Assembly (NCBI RefSeq): GCF_900143545.1
Contig: NZ_FREV01000004.1
Coordinates: 496,001 to 560,000 of the forward strand
Direction: 5' to 3'
DNA: 64,000 nt
Source: Loktanella sp. Alg231-35
Lineage (GTDB): Bacteria > Pseudomonadota > Alphaproteobacteria > Rhodobacterales > Rhodobacteraceae
A program made the translations under genes and the position numbers. This document shows positions 36,801 through 45,769 of this stretch, in pieces (within the stretch, counting starts at the first letter, position 1; each line of letters begins with the position of its first letter). The notes under the pieces are model-generated. The model saw nothing but the letters and a program-made list of their open reading frames with translations, was not told where the DNA came from and made no database searches.

Positions 36801-37853
36801 ATGCCACAGCAGTTCACTTCGCTCTCCGCAATCCTCAACCACGGGTTTGATACCGTGATCGATGTCCGCTCTCCGGCGGAATTTGCCGAGGATCATTTGC
36901 CCGGCGCGGTCAACCTGCCTGCCTTATCCAATGAGCAACGCGCCGAGGTTGGTACGATCTACAAACAGGTCAGTGCCTTTGATGCCCGCAAGCTGGGTGC
37001 AGGTATGGTCGTGCGCAATGTCGCCGATCACATTGACGGTCCCTTGCGCGACAAGGACGGGGCGTGGCGTCCTTTGGTCTATTGTTGGCGTGGTGGGCAA
37101 CGTTCCGGCGTGTTTACCACCTTGCTGTCCGAGATTGGCTGGCGTGCTGAGACCATCAAGGGTGGCTACACCAGTTTTCGCCGCAAGGTGAAATCGTATC
37201 TTTATGATGATCCGCTGCCGCATCGTTTTGTTCTGTTGGATGGGTATACAGGCACCGCCAAGACGGAGCTGCTGTCACGGCTAAAAACCCGCGGCGTTCA
37301 GGTGATTGATCTAGAAGAACTGGCGCATCATCGCGGGTCGCTGTTGGGCGCGCGGCCTGGCGGACAGCCCGCGCAGAAGGGTTTTGAGACGCGATTGGCT
37401 GTCGCCCTGCAGCGTTGTGATCCGGACCGCCCCGTTGTGATCGAGGCCGAAAGCAGCAAGATTGGTCGCATTTCACTGCCTGTGTCCGTCTGGGCCGTGA
37501 TGACGACCGCGCCCCGGATCGTCGTACAAGCCCCGATTGATGCACGCGCAATCTATCTGGCTCAGGCCTATCGCGAGGTGATCTCTGACCCGGTCGCGGT
37601 CGCTGAAAAGCTGACCCCACTACGCCGCCTGCGCGGCCATGAGGTGGTCGATAATTGGATTGCCCTGTCAAAGGCGGGCGCATTGGTGGAATTGTCAAAG
37701 GCCTTAATGGTAGAACATTACGACCCGACCTATGCCAAATCCCGTAAGATCGCAGAGCGTGACGTATTGGGGGAGATCACAACAAACACGCTGGACGCGG
37801 ACGGCCAAAACCGGACTGCGGATCAGATCGCGGCTATGTTACGCGGGTCTTGA
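36801..37853 (+). CDS. mnmH: tRNA 2-selenouridine synthase
   Basis: Replaces sulfur by selenium at wobble 2-thiouridine of tRNA, using selenophosphate. 350 residues. N-terminal rhodanese domain with active Cys95 in YCWRGGQRSG. A P-loop domain follows with GYTGTAKTELL at about 148-158, where the usual Gly before Lys is Ala. EAESSKIGRISLP also typical. It is convergent with, and overlaps by 20 nt, the SelD fusion that makes its selenium donor. Confidence 0.93.
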   Translation: MPQQFTSLSAILNHGFDTVIDVRSPAEFAEDHLPGAVNLPALSNEQRAEVGTIYKQVSAFDARKLGAGMVVRNVADHIDGPLRDKDGAWRPLVYCWRGGQRSGVFTTLLSEIGWRAETIKGGYTSFRRKVKSYLYDDPLPHRFVLLDGYTGTAKTELLSRLKTRGVQVIDLEELAHHRGSLLGARPGGQPAQKGFETRLAVALQRCDPDRPVVIEAESSKIGRISLPVSVWAVMTTAPRIVVQAPIDARAIYLAQAYREVISDPVAVAEKLTPLRRLRGHEVVDNWIALSKAGALVELSKALMVEHYDPTYAKSRKIAERDVLGEITTNTLDADGQNRTADQIAAMLRGS

Positions 37854-39936
37854 TCCCAGACCCTGTTGTGATTTCACCAATCAGCGCGGCCGGGTAACCG
37901 GCGCCCTGCAGTTTCTGCAAAACCTCATCAGCCCCTTTGGCCGGAATAGCGGCAAGCAAACCACCTGCCGTCTGCGGGTCAAACAGAAGATCAGGCGCAG
38001 ACCCGTCGATTGGCCCCGCACCTATCTGATTGTCAGCAAAGAGAGTTGAACGCACGCCTTTGTCCGACAGCGCCTGTGCACCTGCCATGAACGGGATGGC
38101 CGCAAGGTCGAGTGTCGCACCCACACCGGATGCATCACAGATCCCGCGCAAATGCCCGGCCAACCCGAACCCCGTGATATCTGTCATGGCACGGGCTTTG
38201 CCCAGTATCTCCGACGCTTTCGCCTGATCCTGCGCCATTTGCTCAAGACAGGCGATGACATCCGCACCTTCGGCCTTCCCGGCCATCTCAGCGGCCAGGA
38301 TCGTGCCGCTGCCGATGGGTTTGGTCATGATCAATCGGTTACCGGGTTTGGCGCCGGCCAGGGTGATCGGCGTTTTGGCCAAGCCGGTCACTGTAAAACC
38401 GATGGTCAATTCGTCCCCGATCGAGGTATGCCCACCGATGATCTTGGCACCGGCTGAACGCATCACGTCGGCGGTTGTCGTCATGATCTCGACCAATGTG
38501 CGTTCATGCAATGCGGTCTGCATGGGCGGCAGGATCAGGCTGACGGTGGCTGCCTGCGGTTTGGCGCCCATGGCCCAGATGTCGCCCAGCGCGTGAACAG
38601 CCGCGATGCGGGTCATGATCACCGGGTCATGGGTAAAAGCACGCAGATGGTCGGTGCTCATCACCTGACCTTTCTGGACCTCACCTGCGTCATCGCCAAA
38701 ATGATCGGCCAAGGCATGCTGCAGGGTCGCCCGACCCACCTTGGCACCGCAACCGCCGCACATTGGTTTGTCACCCAGGGTTTCCGCCACATCCAACGCG
38801 ACAGTGCGTGGCAGTTTCGGCGGCTGCATCTGTGGCAAATCGGCGAACTGATCCATGAACTTGCGGTCGATGTGGTCTTTCCATTTCCACAACAGCGGGC
38901 CTTCGCGCGCCGTGCCGAACTTTTCAGCCAGAGCGGATTTTTGTCCCAGTGAGATCAGTTTGAGATAATCACGCTGGGGCTTGTACGGGCGCAAGTTCGC
39001 GCCTGACAAAATGGCCCGCAGATTGTCGAACAGCACCGGAGCTTCGCGCACCGCGTAAACCCCGGCCTTGGATCTTGGATCATGGCTCAGGTGGGCGCAA
39101 TCGCCGACGGCAAAAACCTCTGGCGCGCTGGATTGCAGGTTGGCATCGACGTTGATGAACCCTTCATGCAGCTTCAGCCCGGTTGCCGCAATCCAGTCGT
39201 GCGGTTTGGCCCCTGCGGCGCCGGTTGTGAAATCGCTGCGGATGGTGCGGCCATCGCGCAGAACGAGACCCTCGGCGAACACCTCTGTGACTTCGGCGTC
39301 TTCGATAATCTCAATCTCCAACGCGGTCAGGGCGGCGAGCATCTTTTGACGCGCTTTGTACCCCAATGCGGTCAGTACAGTACTGCGGTCGATCAGTTTC
39401 ACATGCGGGCTTTGATCGCGCAGTGCATGTGCTATAGCCATCGCAAGCTCTGCCCCCGCAACACCGCCGCCGATGATCGCGACATACGGCGTCCGAGCGG
39501 TTGCGCGGAACGCGTCCCACCGCGATGCAAAGGCGCCAAGGGGCTTGGCCGGGATCGCGTGCGCCTTGAAGCCGGGCAGATTGGGCATGGCCGACGTGAT
39601 GCCCACATCAACCGCCGCCACATCATAAGCAATGGGCGGGCGTCCCGCGACTGTCACCGTCTGCGCTGTTGTGTTGATCCCCGTTGCATAGCCATTGATG
39701 ATCCGCGCGCCCGCGAAGCGGGCCAGTTTTACCAGATCAATGTTCAGCTCACCCCGTGTGTAGTGGCCTGCAACAAAACCGGGCAACATCCCCGAATAGG
39801 GGGCCGTTGGGCCGGGGTTGATCACCGTCACGCGGACACCGGGCAGCGGGTTCATCCCCCAACTGCGCAGCAAAAGCGCATGGGTGTGACCACCGCCGAT
39901 AAGAACCAGATCACGGGTAAGGGGAAACGTATTCAT
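37834..39936 (-). CDS. selD: Fusion of NDH2-like FAD oxidoreductase and selenophosphate synthase
   Basis: A 700-residue two-domain protein. Residues 1-375 are a pyridine-nucleotide disulfide oxidoreductase: LVLIGGGHTHALLLRSWG, a second NAD fold AIIGGGVAGAELAMAI, and FAVGDCAHL. Residues ~385-700 are SelD: MCGGCGAKVGRATLQHAL with Cys393/Cys396, STDHLRAF, and a GCGAKV loop. MTKPIGSGTIL and DITGFGLAGHL follow. No in-frame TGA, so it is a Cys form. The fusion is known in several bacteria; the oxidoreductase part is thought to help provide reduced selenium. It is 24 nt from the PNPOx-like gene upstream. Confidence 0.94.
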   Translation of the reverse strand: MNTFPLTRDLVLIGGGHTHALLLRSWGMNPLPGVRVTVINPGPTAPYSGMLPGFVAGHYTRGELNIDLVKLARFAGARIINGYATGINTTAQTVTVAGRPPIAYDVAAVDVGITSAMPNLPGFKAHAIPAKPLGAFASRWDAFRATARTPYVAIIGGGVAGAELAMAIAHALRDQSPHVKLIDRSTVLTALGYKARQKMLAALTALEIEIIEDAEVTEVFAEGLVLRDGRTIRSDFTTGAAGAKPHDWIAATGLKLHEGFINVDANLQSSAPEVFAVGDCAHLSHDPRSKAGVYAVREAPVLFDNLRAILSGANLRPYKPQRDYLKLISLGQKSALAEKFGTAREGPLLWKWKDHIDRKFMDQFADLPQMQPPKLPRTVALDVAETLGDKPMCGGCGAKVGRATLQHALADHFGDDAGEVQKGQVMSTDHLRAFTHDPVIMTRIAAVHALGDIWAMGAKPQAATVSLILPPMQTALHERTLVEIMTTTADVMRSAGAKIIGGHTSIGDELTIGFTVTGLAKTPITLAGAKPGNRLIMTKPIGSGTILAAEMAGKAEGADVIACLEQMAQDQAKASEILGKARAMTDITGFGLAGHLRGICDASGVGATLDLAAIPFMAGAQALSDKGVRSTLFADNQIGAGPIDGSAPDLLFDPQTAGGLLAAIPAKGADEVLQKLQGAGYPAALIGEITTGSGIKTRVT

Positions 39937-39960
39937 GCAAGTGTTCTAGCCGCGCATGCG

Positions 39961-40518
39961 TCAGGGGGAAAGCCACTGCCCGTCCCAATGACGCGCCCGT
40001 GAAAAACTGACCCTCCGATGCACGGCACCCAGATGCACCGCATCCACATGCATCACCCGGCAGATGAGTAGGGCAAATGTCGCGGGATCCGGTTCTTTTA
40101 GGTAACCCAGCGCACCATCGATCACCGTACCTGGCGACGGCGTCACCCCGTAGGATTGCTGCGCATGATCGGGGATCTTGTCCCAGAGCGCGCTGGTTTT
40201 CGCGCCCGATTGGATGCTCACCTCGGTCTGAAGCCTGATTTGCAACTGCTGGCTTTCGTCCCAGACATGCAAGGCCGCACGTGGTGTCTTGGTCAGGCTC
40301 TTGATCTTGTCAGAGAAAAGATCGGTATGCACCGTGATCTCTGCTGCCTGCGGATCTGCGCTGCGCAACACAATTGTGCGGGCTTCTGGCCAACCGTCAG
40401 ACGACACGGTCGCAAAAGTAGGTCTGCGCGCAGGATGATCGGCATCAGCAACGCCTCGGGCCAATGTGGCCCATAGCGCGTCCCATGTGCCTTGCGTTGT
40501 TTCAAACCACTCAGTCAT
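39961..40518 (-). CDS. Pyridoxamine 5'-phosphate oxidase-like flavin protein
   Basis: A 185-residue split-barrel FMN-binding protein. RPTFATVSSDGWPEARTIVLR and ALHVWDESQQLQIRLQ are the PNPOx-like strands. It lacks the complete PNPOx C-terminal signature, so the substrate is unknown. Its start codon overlaps the stop of the AttH-like gene by 8 nt, placing it in the ABC operon. It precedes the SelD fusion by 24 nt. Confidence 0.8.
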   Translation of the reverse strand: MTEWFETTQGTWDALWATLARGVADADHPARRPTFATVSSDGWPEARTIVLRSADPQAAEITVHTDLFSDKIKSLTKTPRAALHVWDESQQLQIRLQTEVSIQSGAKTSALWDKIPDHAQQSYGVTPSPGTVIDGALGYLKEPDPATFALLICRVMHVDAVHLGAVHRRVSFSRARHWDGQWLSP

Positions 40519-41539
40519 AGCCTGTCATCTCCAGATACCCGACACCGCTGTGACTGCCGCTCACTGTCACCGGCCCTTCCCAATAGGGCACCGATGTCGT
40601 CATCCATGCATTGTCATTGATCGCTGCCACCGTGACGTCAACGCCCTTGTCAGGCAAGGTAACCTGCCACCGAACTGGCACATCTGCGTCGTTAAATGCC
40701 ATTGGGAAAGCCTCCAGCGCACCATCGCTGTAGGGGGTCGTTTCACCTTGCGGGTTGATCCATGTGGCAGATGTAAAATTCGCCCCATCTGTCTGTTGCA
40801 GGCGAAACCCCATCAGCTTGGCCCCATCATCAAAAGATAACGAAAACCAATCCCAACCGGTCTGATTGTCGGCCAAGGGCTGTGACGACCATTCCCTGTC
40901 CAGCCAGGCGTTTCCGGTGACCGCAATATCGCCGTCAGGCAGTTGCAGCGTGCCTTCAATCGCAAAGAAAGGCTGCGAATAGTAATAAGACGCCTGCCCT
41001 GCCGCTGATTTCACCGAGAACCCATCGGCACCGTGAAAAACCAGTGGACCTTCTGCTGTTAGCGCCATGTCATAGGCAAACTCGGGCCCGCTCGCACGCA
41101 TTTGCATGGTCGCCCAATCGCCTTGCAACGCCCAGTCATCAATCCATGCCGCAAAGGGTTCGGCTATCACATCCGCCTGTCCAATGCCGCCGCGGGCAAA
41201 CCTTTCGCTGACGTAATGATCGTTCGGTGTGGTGACCGCCGCATGCCCCATCCAAAGCTGTGGCGCCGTCCAGCCTGCCCCTGCCTCAGGTGCCAGCGCA
41301 GACCGAAAGAGGGTCCATTGCAGGCCATATTCCGTGCCATCCGCCGCTTTGAGGTTGGCCGTCAGATACCACCATTCAATGCGGTAGTCGTTGTGCGGGC
41401 CGTGATCTGTTGGAAAATCAAACACTGGGCCCGGCTGCGGAACACTGAACCCCTCAGCCTGCGTGCCCAAACCGGCAAAGCCCTGCGCCTGCATGGCGAC
41501 TGGCATCCAGCACAAAAGAAGCAGCATCCTAACGTTCAT
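40511..41539 (-). CDS. AttH/CrtC-like lipocalin-fold exported protein
   Basis: A 342-residue protein. N-terminal signal segment MNVRMLLLLCWMPVAMQAQG, then the AttH/CrtC domain: FPTDHGPHNDYRIEWWYLTANL, GLQWTLFRS, NAWLDREWSSQPLADNQTGWDWFS. Such proteins accompany FtsX-type ABC transporters (AttEFGH). Start at ATG 41539, overlapping the permease stop by 11 nt; an internal ATG at 41527 is also possible. Confidence 0.87.
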   Translation of the reverse strand: MNVRMLLLLCWMPVAMQAQGFAGLGTQAEGFSVPQPGPVFDFPTDHGPHNDYRIEWWYLTANLKAADGTEYGLQWTLFRSALAPEAGAGWTAPQLWMGHAAVTTPNDHYVSERFARGGIGQADVIAEPFAAWIDDWALQGDWATMQMRASGPEFAYDMALTAEGPLVFHGADGFSVKSAAGQASYYYSQPFFAIEGTLQLPDGDIAVTGNAWLDREWSSQPLADNQTGWDWFSLSFDDGAKLMGFRLQQTDGANFTSATWINPQGETTPYSDGALEAFPMAFNDADVPVRWQVTLPDKGVDVTVAAINDNAWMTTSVPYWEGPVTVSGSHSGVGYLEMTGYD

Positions 41540-43913
41540 TCGAAAACACCTTGAGCAGATCAGCAGGTGGCGTGCGGGCCAGACGGCGCGCAGGCCAGAG
41601 GGCGGCCAATGCAGCTGCCAGCAACGCAAAAAGGCCCAGCCGGACATAATCCAACGGGAAAAGATACATCGGCAACCGCCACCCGAAAGCCGCGACATTC
41701 ACTACGGCCAGCAACGCCCAAGCCAATGCGAGACCAAGCGGCAATGCAACAATCGCCGTCAAAACCGCCAGCATCATCGCACGCAGCAGTTCCAACTTGC
41801 CCAGTTGGCGGCGTGTCATGCCCATCGCCCACGCGGGCGCCAGTTGCGGGACACGCATGGTGGCCAGCGTCAGCAAGCTCATCAAAATGGCAAAGCCTGC
41901 CACGGCCAGCGTGAGTACGTTCAGCGCCGTTGTCACTGTGAATGTACGCTCAAAAATCGCCAGGGAAATCGCCTTGATCCGCGCCTGATCCACCGATTGC
42001 GCGGCCGGGATGCCCGTTGCCTGCTCCAGTTCCTTCACAAAATCGGGGACCGCTGCCGGATCCATTCGCAGACCAAAGCGTTGCGGGATCACGTCCGGGA
42101 ACAATATCGCAAATACATCTTCGCCAATCACTGCCTGACCAATCGGGTTGCCGTAGTCGCCATAGACGCCAGCAATTGAGAAATCCTGTCCCTGTACCTG
42201 AACCAGATCGCCGACATCCAAACCTGCCCTGCGGGACAGTTGTTCGTTGATCAGGATCGTGTCGTTGGTAAATGTGCTGTCCCACGCCGATGCCGCAGCT
42301 TGCAGAAGTACCCAATTGTCCCGATATGTGGCGTGGTCGCGGGTGCCGAAAACTTCGGTCGTTTGGCCTGCGATTGTCACCTCTGTGCTCTGGATCGGCA
42401 GAATGGCATTTGTGCGCGGGCCGGCGAATGCAACCAATGCGTCCGATTGCGCGGCGTCTTCGACTTGCACGTATAATTCTGACGCCAACCGCTGGTCGAG
42501 GAAATCGGTGAAGGTCAGACGAAAGCTCGACACCATCGTCGAAACACCAACATTGGCCGCCATCGCCAGCAAAAGCGCCATCAACGCTAGTGACAATCCC
42601 GGCAGTTGCTGCCGCGTATCCGCCCAGAACCATTGCGCTGTCATTGTCTTGGCCAAACTGCTTAGCCCGGCCAGCACCCGGTCCAGCACCAACGGCAGCG
42701 CCAAAGCCGCGCCAATCAGCAAGGTCGCATGCAGGACAAACCCGCTGATCAGGCCGTTGGCGGTGAACATCAGGACCCCAGCGATGGCCAGCAACGCCAA
42801 AGCCACTTGACCTTGCACCCGCGCGCGCCTGCCAGCCGCCATGGCCAAGGCGCGCGGCTGGGCTGCGGCCAGCAGGGGCATTTGCGCCAATTGATAAAGC
42901 GCACCGCATGCCGCAATTGCTGTGCCGCCCAGCGCGATACCCAGCCCCGAGAGCCACCAAACCGGGCGCAATTGCAAATTGCCCGAGACATCCGCGCCAT
43001 ATAGCCCGCGCAAGGTCGCCGCCACATCCGGCAAGAGGAGCGCTGCAATCACATAGCCCAGCGCCACTCCAACCACCCCCGCAACCAGCGCAAAGAGCAT
43101 CAGCTCCGCCCCCATCAACACAATCAGACGGCGTAACGGCACGCCAAGCGCCCGCAAGGTCCGCACCACGGGGCGGCGTTGTTCAAAAGCCAGACCGATG
43201 GCCCCATTGACGATGAAGATACCAACGGCAAAGGACAGCAGGCCGAAGGCCGTCAGATTGAGGTGGAAACTATCTGTGAGCCGGGCAATATCACTGCCCC
43301 CCTGCGCTGACTGGCGCATCAGATCAGGCGCAACATCAGCAAGCGCCGCTCGGCCCATCGGCTGGCTGGGTAGCACGATCAGGGTGTCAATCTGTTCGGG
43401 CTTGCCCAGCAGGCGCTGGGCCACGCCGATGTCAGTCACAGCGGTGCCCGGTGCGGCCTCTGGCGTGATGACAAATGCATAGTCCGGCAATCTTGAGGCA
43501 GTTTCCGCCGTGCCGAAAAGCTGGCCATCGCCAGTCAGGAAACTAACGACATCTGTTCCCTCTTGCGGAGCGACCGGGCCAATGCCGCTAGGCGCTGTCA
43601 GCGGCTCGACCCCGACAATACGCACCCCATTCAGACGGCCCTGCACGACAGGGCTCACCAGCCAGCCCGCGCGGCGTAGCGTAACGTAGGTATCTTGCGC
43701 GATCGGCTGCCCATCACGGCGCACCAGACGGTCGTATTGTCCCTCACCCAAGGTCGCGGCGGCAGCATCATAGCTGGCCCGAGCTTCGGCATTCACGGCC
43801 TGTACGCCGGACCACAAGGCAGTTGCCAACGCCAGCCCCGCGAGCAGGGTGAAAAGCTGCAAAGGATTGCGCCACCAATGCGATAACAGCGCCTGAAGCG
43901 TGGCCTTGGTCAT
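41529..43913 (-). CDS. FtsX-type ABC transporter permease
   Basis: A 794-residue permease in the MacB/LolCE/AttFG class. It has a first membrane segment near the N-terminus, a large periplasmic loop, and FtsX cores near residues 230-340 and 660-790. Motifs: VRTLRALGVPLRRLIVLMGAEL and the C-terminal WAMGMTRRQLGKLELLRAM. Two FtsX units are fused in one chain. The ATP-binding gene upstream overlaps by 4 nt. Confidence 0.9.
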   Translation of the reverse strand: MTKATLQALLSHWWRNPLQLFTLLAGLALATALWSGVQAVNAEARASYDAAAATLGEGQYDRLVRRDGQPIAQDTYVTLRRAGWLVSPVVQGRLNGVRIVGVEPLTAPSGIGPVAPQEGTDVVSFLTGDGQLFGTAETASRLPDYAFVITPEAAPGTAVTDIGVAQRLLGKPEQIDTLIVLPSQPMGRAALADVAPDLMRQSAQGGSDIARLTDSFHLNLTAFGLLSFAVGIFIVNGAIGLAFEQRRPVVRTLRALGVPLRRLIVLMGAELMLFALVAGVVGVALGYVIAALLLPDVAATLRGLYGADVSGNLQLRPVWWLSGLGIALGGTAIAACGALYQLAQMPLLAAAQPRALAMAAGRRARVQGQVALALLAIAGVLMFTANGLISGFVLHATLLIGAALALPLVLDRVLAGLSSLAKTMTAQWFWADTRQQLPGLSLALMALLLAMAANVGVSTMVSSFRLTFTDFLDQRLASELYVQVEDAAQSDALVAFAGPRTNAILPIQSTEVTIAGQTTEVFGTRDHATYRDNWVLLQAAASAWDSTFTNDTILINEQLSRRAGLDVGDLVQVQGQDFSIAGVYGDYGNPIGQAVIGEDVFAILFPDVIPQRFGLRMDPAAVPDFVKELEQATGIPAAQSVDQARIKAISLAIFERTFTVTTALNVLTLAVAGFAILMSLLTLATMRVPQLAPAWAMGMTRRQLGKLELLRAMMLAVLTAIVALPLGLALAWALLAVVNVAAFGWRLPMYLFPLDYVRLGLFALLAAALAALWPARRLARTPPADLLKVFSNER

Positions 43914-44566
43914 GCCACACGACCCGCCTTGAGGTGCAAACGACGTGACATGCGGCCCGCAAGTGCTTGGGAATGGGTGACCATCAAAAGGCCCGCACCT
44001 GCCTCTGAGACAAGTTCCAGCATCAGATCCATGACGGTGCTCGCCGTCGCCTCATCAAGGTTGCCTGTCGGTTCATCCGCCAGAACAAGCCGTGGTTTTG
44101 GGGCCAAAGTGCGCGCAATGGCAACCCTTTGCTGCTGTCCACCAGAGAGCTGTTCGGGATATTTCGACAGGTGCGCTGAAAGGCCCATGCGATCTGTTAG
44201 GGTCGCGATCCACGCCGGGTCATGCCGCCCGGCAAGCCGGGCCTGAAATGCAATGTTGTCAGAAATCCGCAGGCTTGGGATCAGGTTGAACTGTTGGAAG
44301 ACGACGCCCACTGTGCCCCGGCGCAATGCCGCGCGCGCGGTGTCGTCCAGCGTGGCGATATCGCGATCCTGCAAAACGATCTGACCGGCATCCGGCGTAT
44401 CCAGCCCGCCGATCAGGTGCAGCAAGGTGCTTTTGCCACTGCCCGACTCGCCAGTCAGCGCGAGCGTTTCACCTGCGTCCAGTGTCAGATCAATGCCGCG
44501 CAGGACATCAAATGGTCCGTCTGCGGTGTGGTAGGTTTTGTGAATATCTTTGACGTGTAGCAGCAT
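43910..44566 (-). CDS. ABC transporter ATP-binding protein (LolD/MacB type)
   Basis: A 218-residue ATPase with Walker A GESGSGKST, Q-loop VFQQFNLIPSL, signature LSGGQQQRVAIA, Walker B LVLADEPTGNLD and H-loop THS. These features are typical of the lipoprotein/antimicrobial-peptide exporter family. Start at ATG 44566 (MLLHVKDIHK) behind AAAGGACC. It overlaps the permease gene by 4 nt. Confidence 0.95.
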   Translation of the reverse strand: MLLHVKDIHKTYHTADGPFDVLRGIDLTLDAGETLALTGESGSGKSTLLHLIGGLDTPDAGQIVLQDRDIATLDDTARAALRRGTVGVVFQQFNLIPSLRISDNIAFQARLAGRHDPAWIATLTDRMGLSAHLSKYPEQLSGGQQQRVAIARTLAPKPRLVLADEPTGNLDEATASTVMDLMLELVSEAGAGLLMVTHSQALAGRMSRRLHLKAGRVA

Positions 44567-44620
44567 GGTCGCGGGTCCTTTGACACTGGACCTAACACGC
44601 TGCATCGCAAAGGAAACGAC

Positions 44621-45142
44621 CTAGCCGCCGATAAGGGCGATTTCTGTGCCCGCCGGATCAACAACGATCAGCCGCTGCACGTAGGACACGCGCCGATCCC
44701 ATGCCACTTGATAACCCGCAGCATCAAGACGTAGGGCGACATCCTTTAATCCACGGATAGGGAAGGATGGCAGGGCATCCACATCAAATGGAAAGCTAGG
44801 CCGGGTACCAAAATAGATCTGCCACGTGCCGCTGACCGCCCAGAACCCATCCGTGTCCTTGGGGTAATTCGGCGCGCGCATCTCCATCAGGCCAAGTTCG
44901 TCCAGATAGAAGGCGCGCACGACCGCCTCTTCGTGCGGTTCCATCGGGACAAAAACCTTTTGCAAGCGTGTGTTTTGATGCGCGGCGTCCCGCCCGGCGC
45001 TAAAAGCCATATCAGGCCCACGCCGCTTACGCGTCTTTCGGGGAATGTCTTCATCGACGTCGGCCGCTCGGTTTCGCATGAAGCGAAAAAACGCAAAGAA
45101 GGCGACAAGGGCAATGATGGGGATGAGCGGAAGATCAGTCAT
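44621..45142 (-). CDS. Membrane-anchored VOC-family protein
   Basis: A 173-residue protein with an N-terminal helix (LPLIPIIALVAFFAFFRFM) and a basic linker (PRKTRKRRG). A VOC-type glyoxalase domain follows (VRAFYLDELGLMEMRAPNYP, DGFWAVSGTWQIYFG, VVDPAGTEIALIG). It is the single-chain counterpart of the two adjacent ORFs 45158 and 45501, which split the two parts. It precedes the ABC ATPase gene by 54 nt. Confidence 0.78.
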   Translation of the reverse strand: MTDLPLIPIIALVAFFAFFRFMRNRAADVDEDIPRKTRKRRGPDMAFSAGRDAAHQNTRLQKVFVPMEPHEEAVVRAFYLDELGLMEMRAPNYPKDTDGFWAVSGTWQIYFGTRPSFPFDVDALPSFPIRGLKDVALRLDAAGYQVAWDRRVSYVQRLIVVDPAGTEIALIGG

Positions 45143-45157
45143 GGGAGGCGGTGCCGG

Positions 45158-45517
45158 TTAGCCTTCTGCGATTAACTCAATACGGTTTCCTACGGGATCA
45201 GCGGTAAAGAGCCGCGCGACGTCTGGCAAGGTCGTGTCCCAAGTGACCATATGCCCTGTCTGCTCCAGCTTGGCCGCAAGACCCGTTAGGTCCCTGTCAA
45301 GAAAACCCGGATGTGCCTTGGTCGCGGGATGAAAGTCGGGATCGATGCCAAAGTGAACTGCCAGCGTGCCCGCCCGCGCCCAAAATCCACCGCGCGATTG
45401 CAATTCATGCGGTTTAGGCACCTCTTGCAGGCCCAACACGTCGCAATAGAAGGCGCGCATGGCGTTCTCTTTGCCCGCTGGTAATGCCAGTTGCAGGTGG
45501 TCAATTCCCGTGATCAT
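45158..45517 (-). CDS. VOC-family protein
   Basis: A 119-residue protein with the VOC pattern MITGIDHLQLALPAGKENAM, AFYCDVLGLQEVPKP, GFWARAGTLAVHFG and DPVGNRIELI. It is a paralogue of the VOC domain at 44621-45142, without its membrane helix. The ATG at 45517 lies inside the end of the small membrane ORF at 45501. Function unknown. Confidence 0.85.
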   Translation of the reverse strand: MITGIDHLQLALPAGKENAMRAFYCDVLGLQEVPKPHELQSRGGFWARAGTLAVHFGIDPDFHPATKAHPGFLDRDLTGLAAKLEQTGHMVTWDTTLPDVARLFTADPVGNRIELIAEG

Positions 45518-45635
45518 CGCCGTCCCTTCGGGGCCGCCGGGCCTGCTTGCTGCCAGCCCGAACCAAAGCCCAGACAACCGCTACAAAGACGGCGACTACA
45601 ACAACCGGATTTCCGCCTGTCAGGTCCAGAAGCAT
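45501..45635 (-). CDS. Candidate 44-residue membrane microprotein
   Basis: ATG at 45635, TGA at 45501, with a single hydrophobic helix VVVVAVFVAVVWALVRAG followed by a basic tail (KQARRPRR). It overlaps the start of the VOC gene by 17 nt. The layout parallels the helix-linker-VOC protein at 44621, in two pieces rather than one. It is too short for the usual ORF cut-off. No good Shine-Dalgarno is evident, so confidence is modest. Confidence 0.45.
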   Translation of the reverse strand: MLLDLTGGNPVVVVAVFVAVVWALVRAGSKQARRPRRDGDDHGN

Positions 45636-45647
45636 GCGTTTTCCATA

Positions 45648-45667
45648 ATGTATACCATAGCATACAT
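45648..45667. promoter_or_regulatory. Palindromic operator candidate between the VOC and thiolase genes
   Basis: ATGTAT...ATACAT arms in an imperfect 20-bp palindrome, located in the divergent spacer between the VOC/small-membrane-ORF unit and the thiolase. The arms resemble GntR-type sites (TGTATACA). No regulator gene is adjacent. Confidence 0.3.
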
Positions 45668-45769
45668 TTAGATACAGGTTGGGCGTTTTTCAACCTTTGC
45701 CGTGACGTTATACTGTTTTGCACGGGCATCTGAGGTAGCACTTTGGCAACAGAATTCATGGAGGCTTCG

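Noticed and set aside
37834-39936. Selenocysteine insertion in SelD
   Set aside because: No in-frame TGA at the active-site position; cysteine is encoded.
39082-40002. Plus-strand frame opposite the NDH2-SelD gene
   Set aside because: Antisense shadow; Cys/His-rich translation typical of reversed codon bias.
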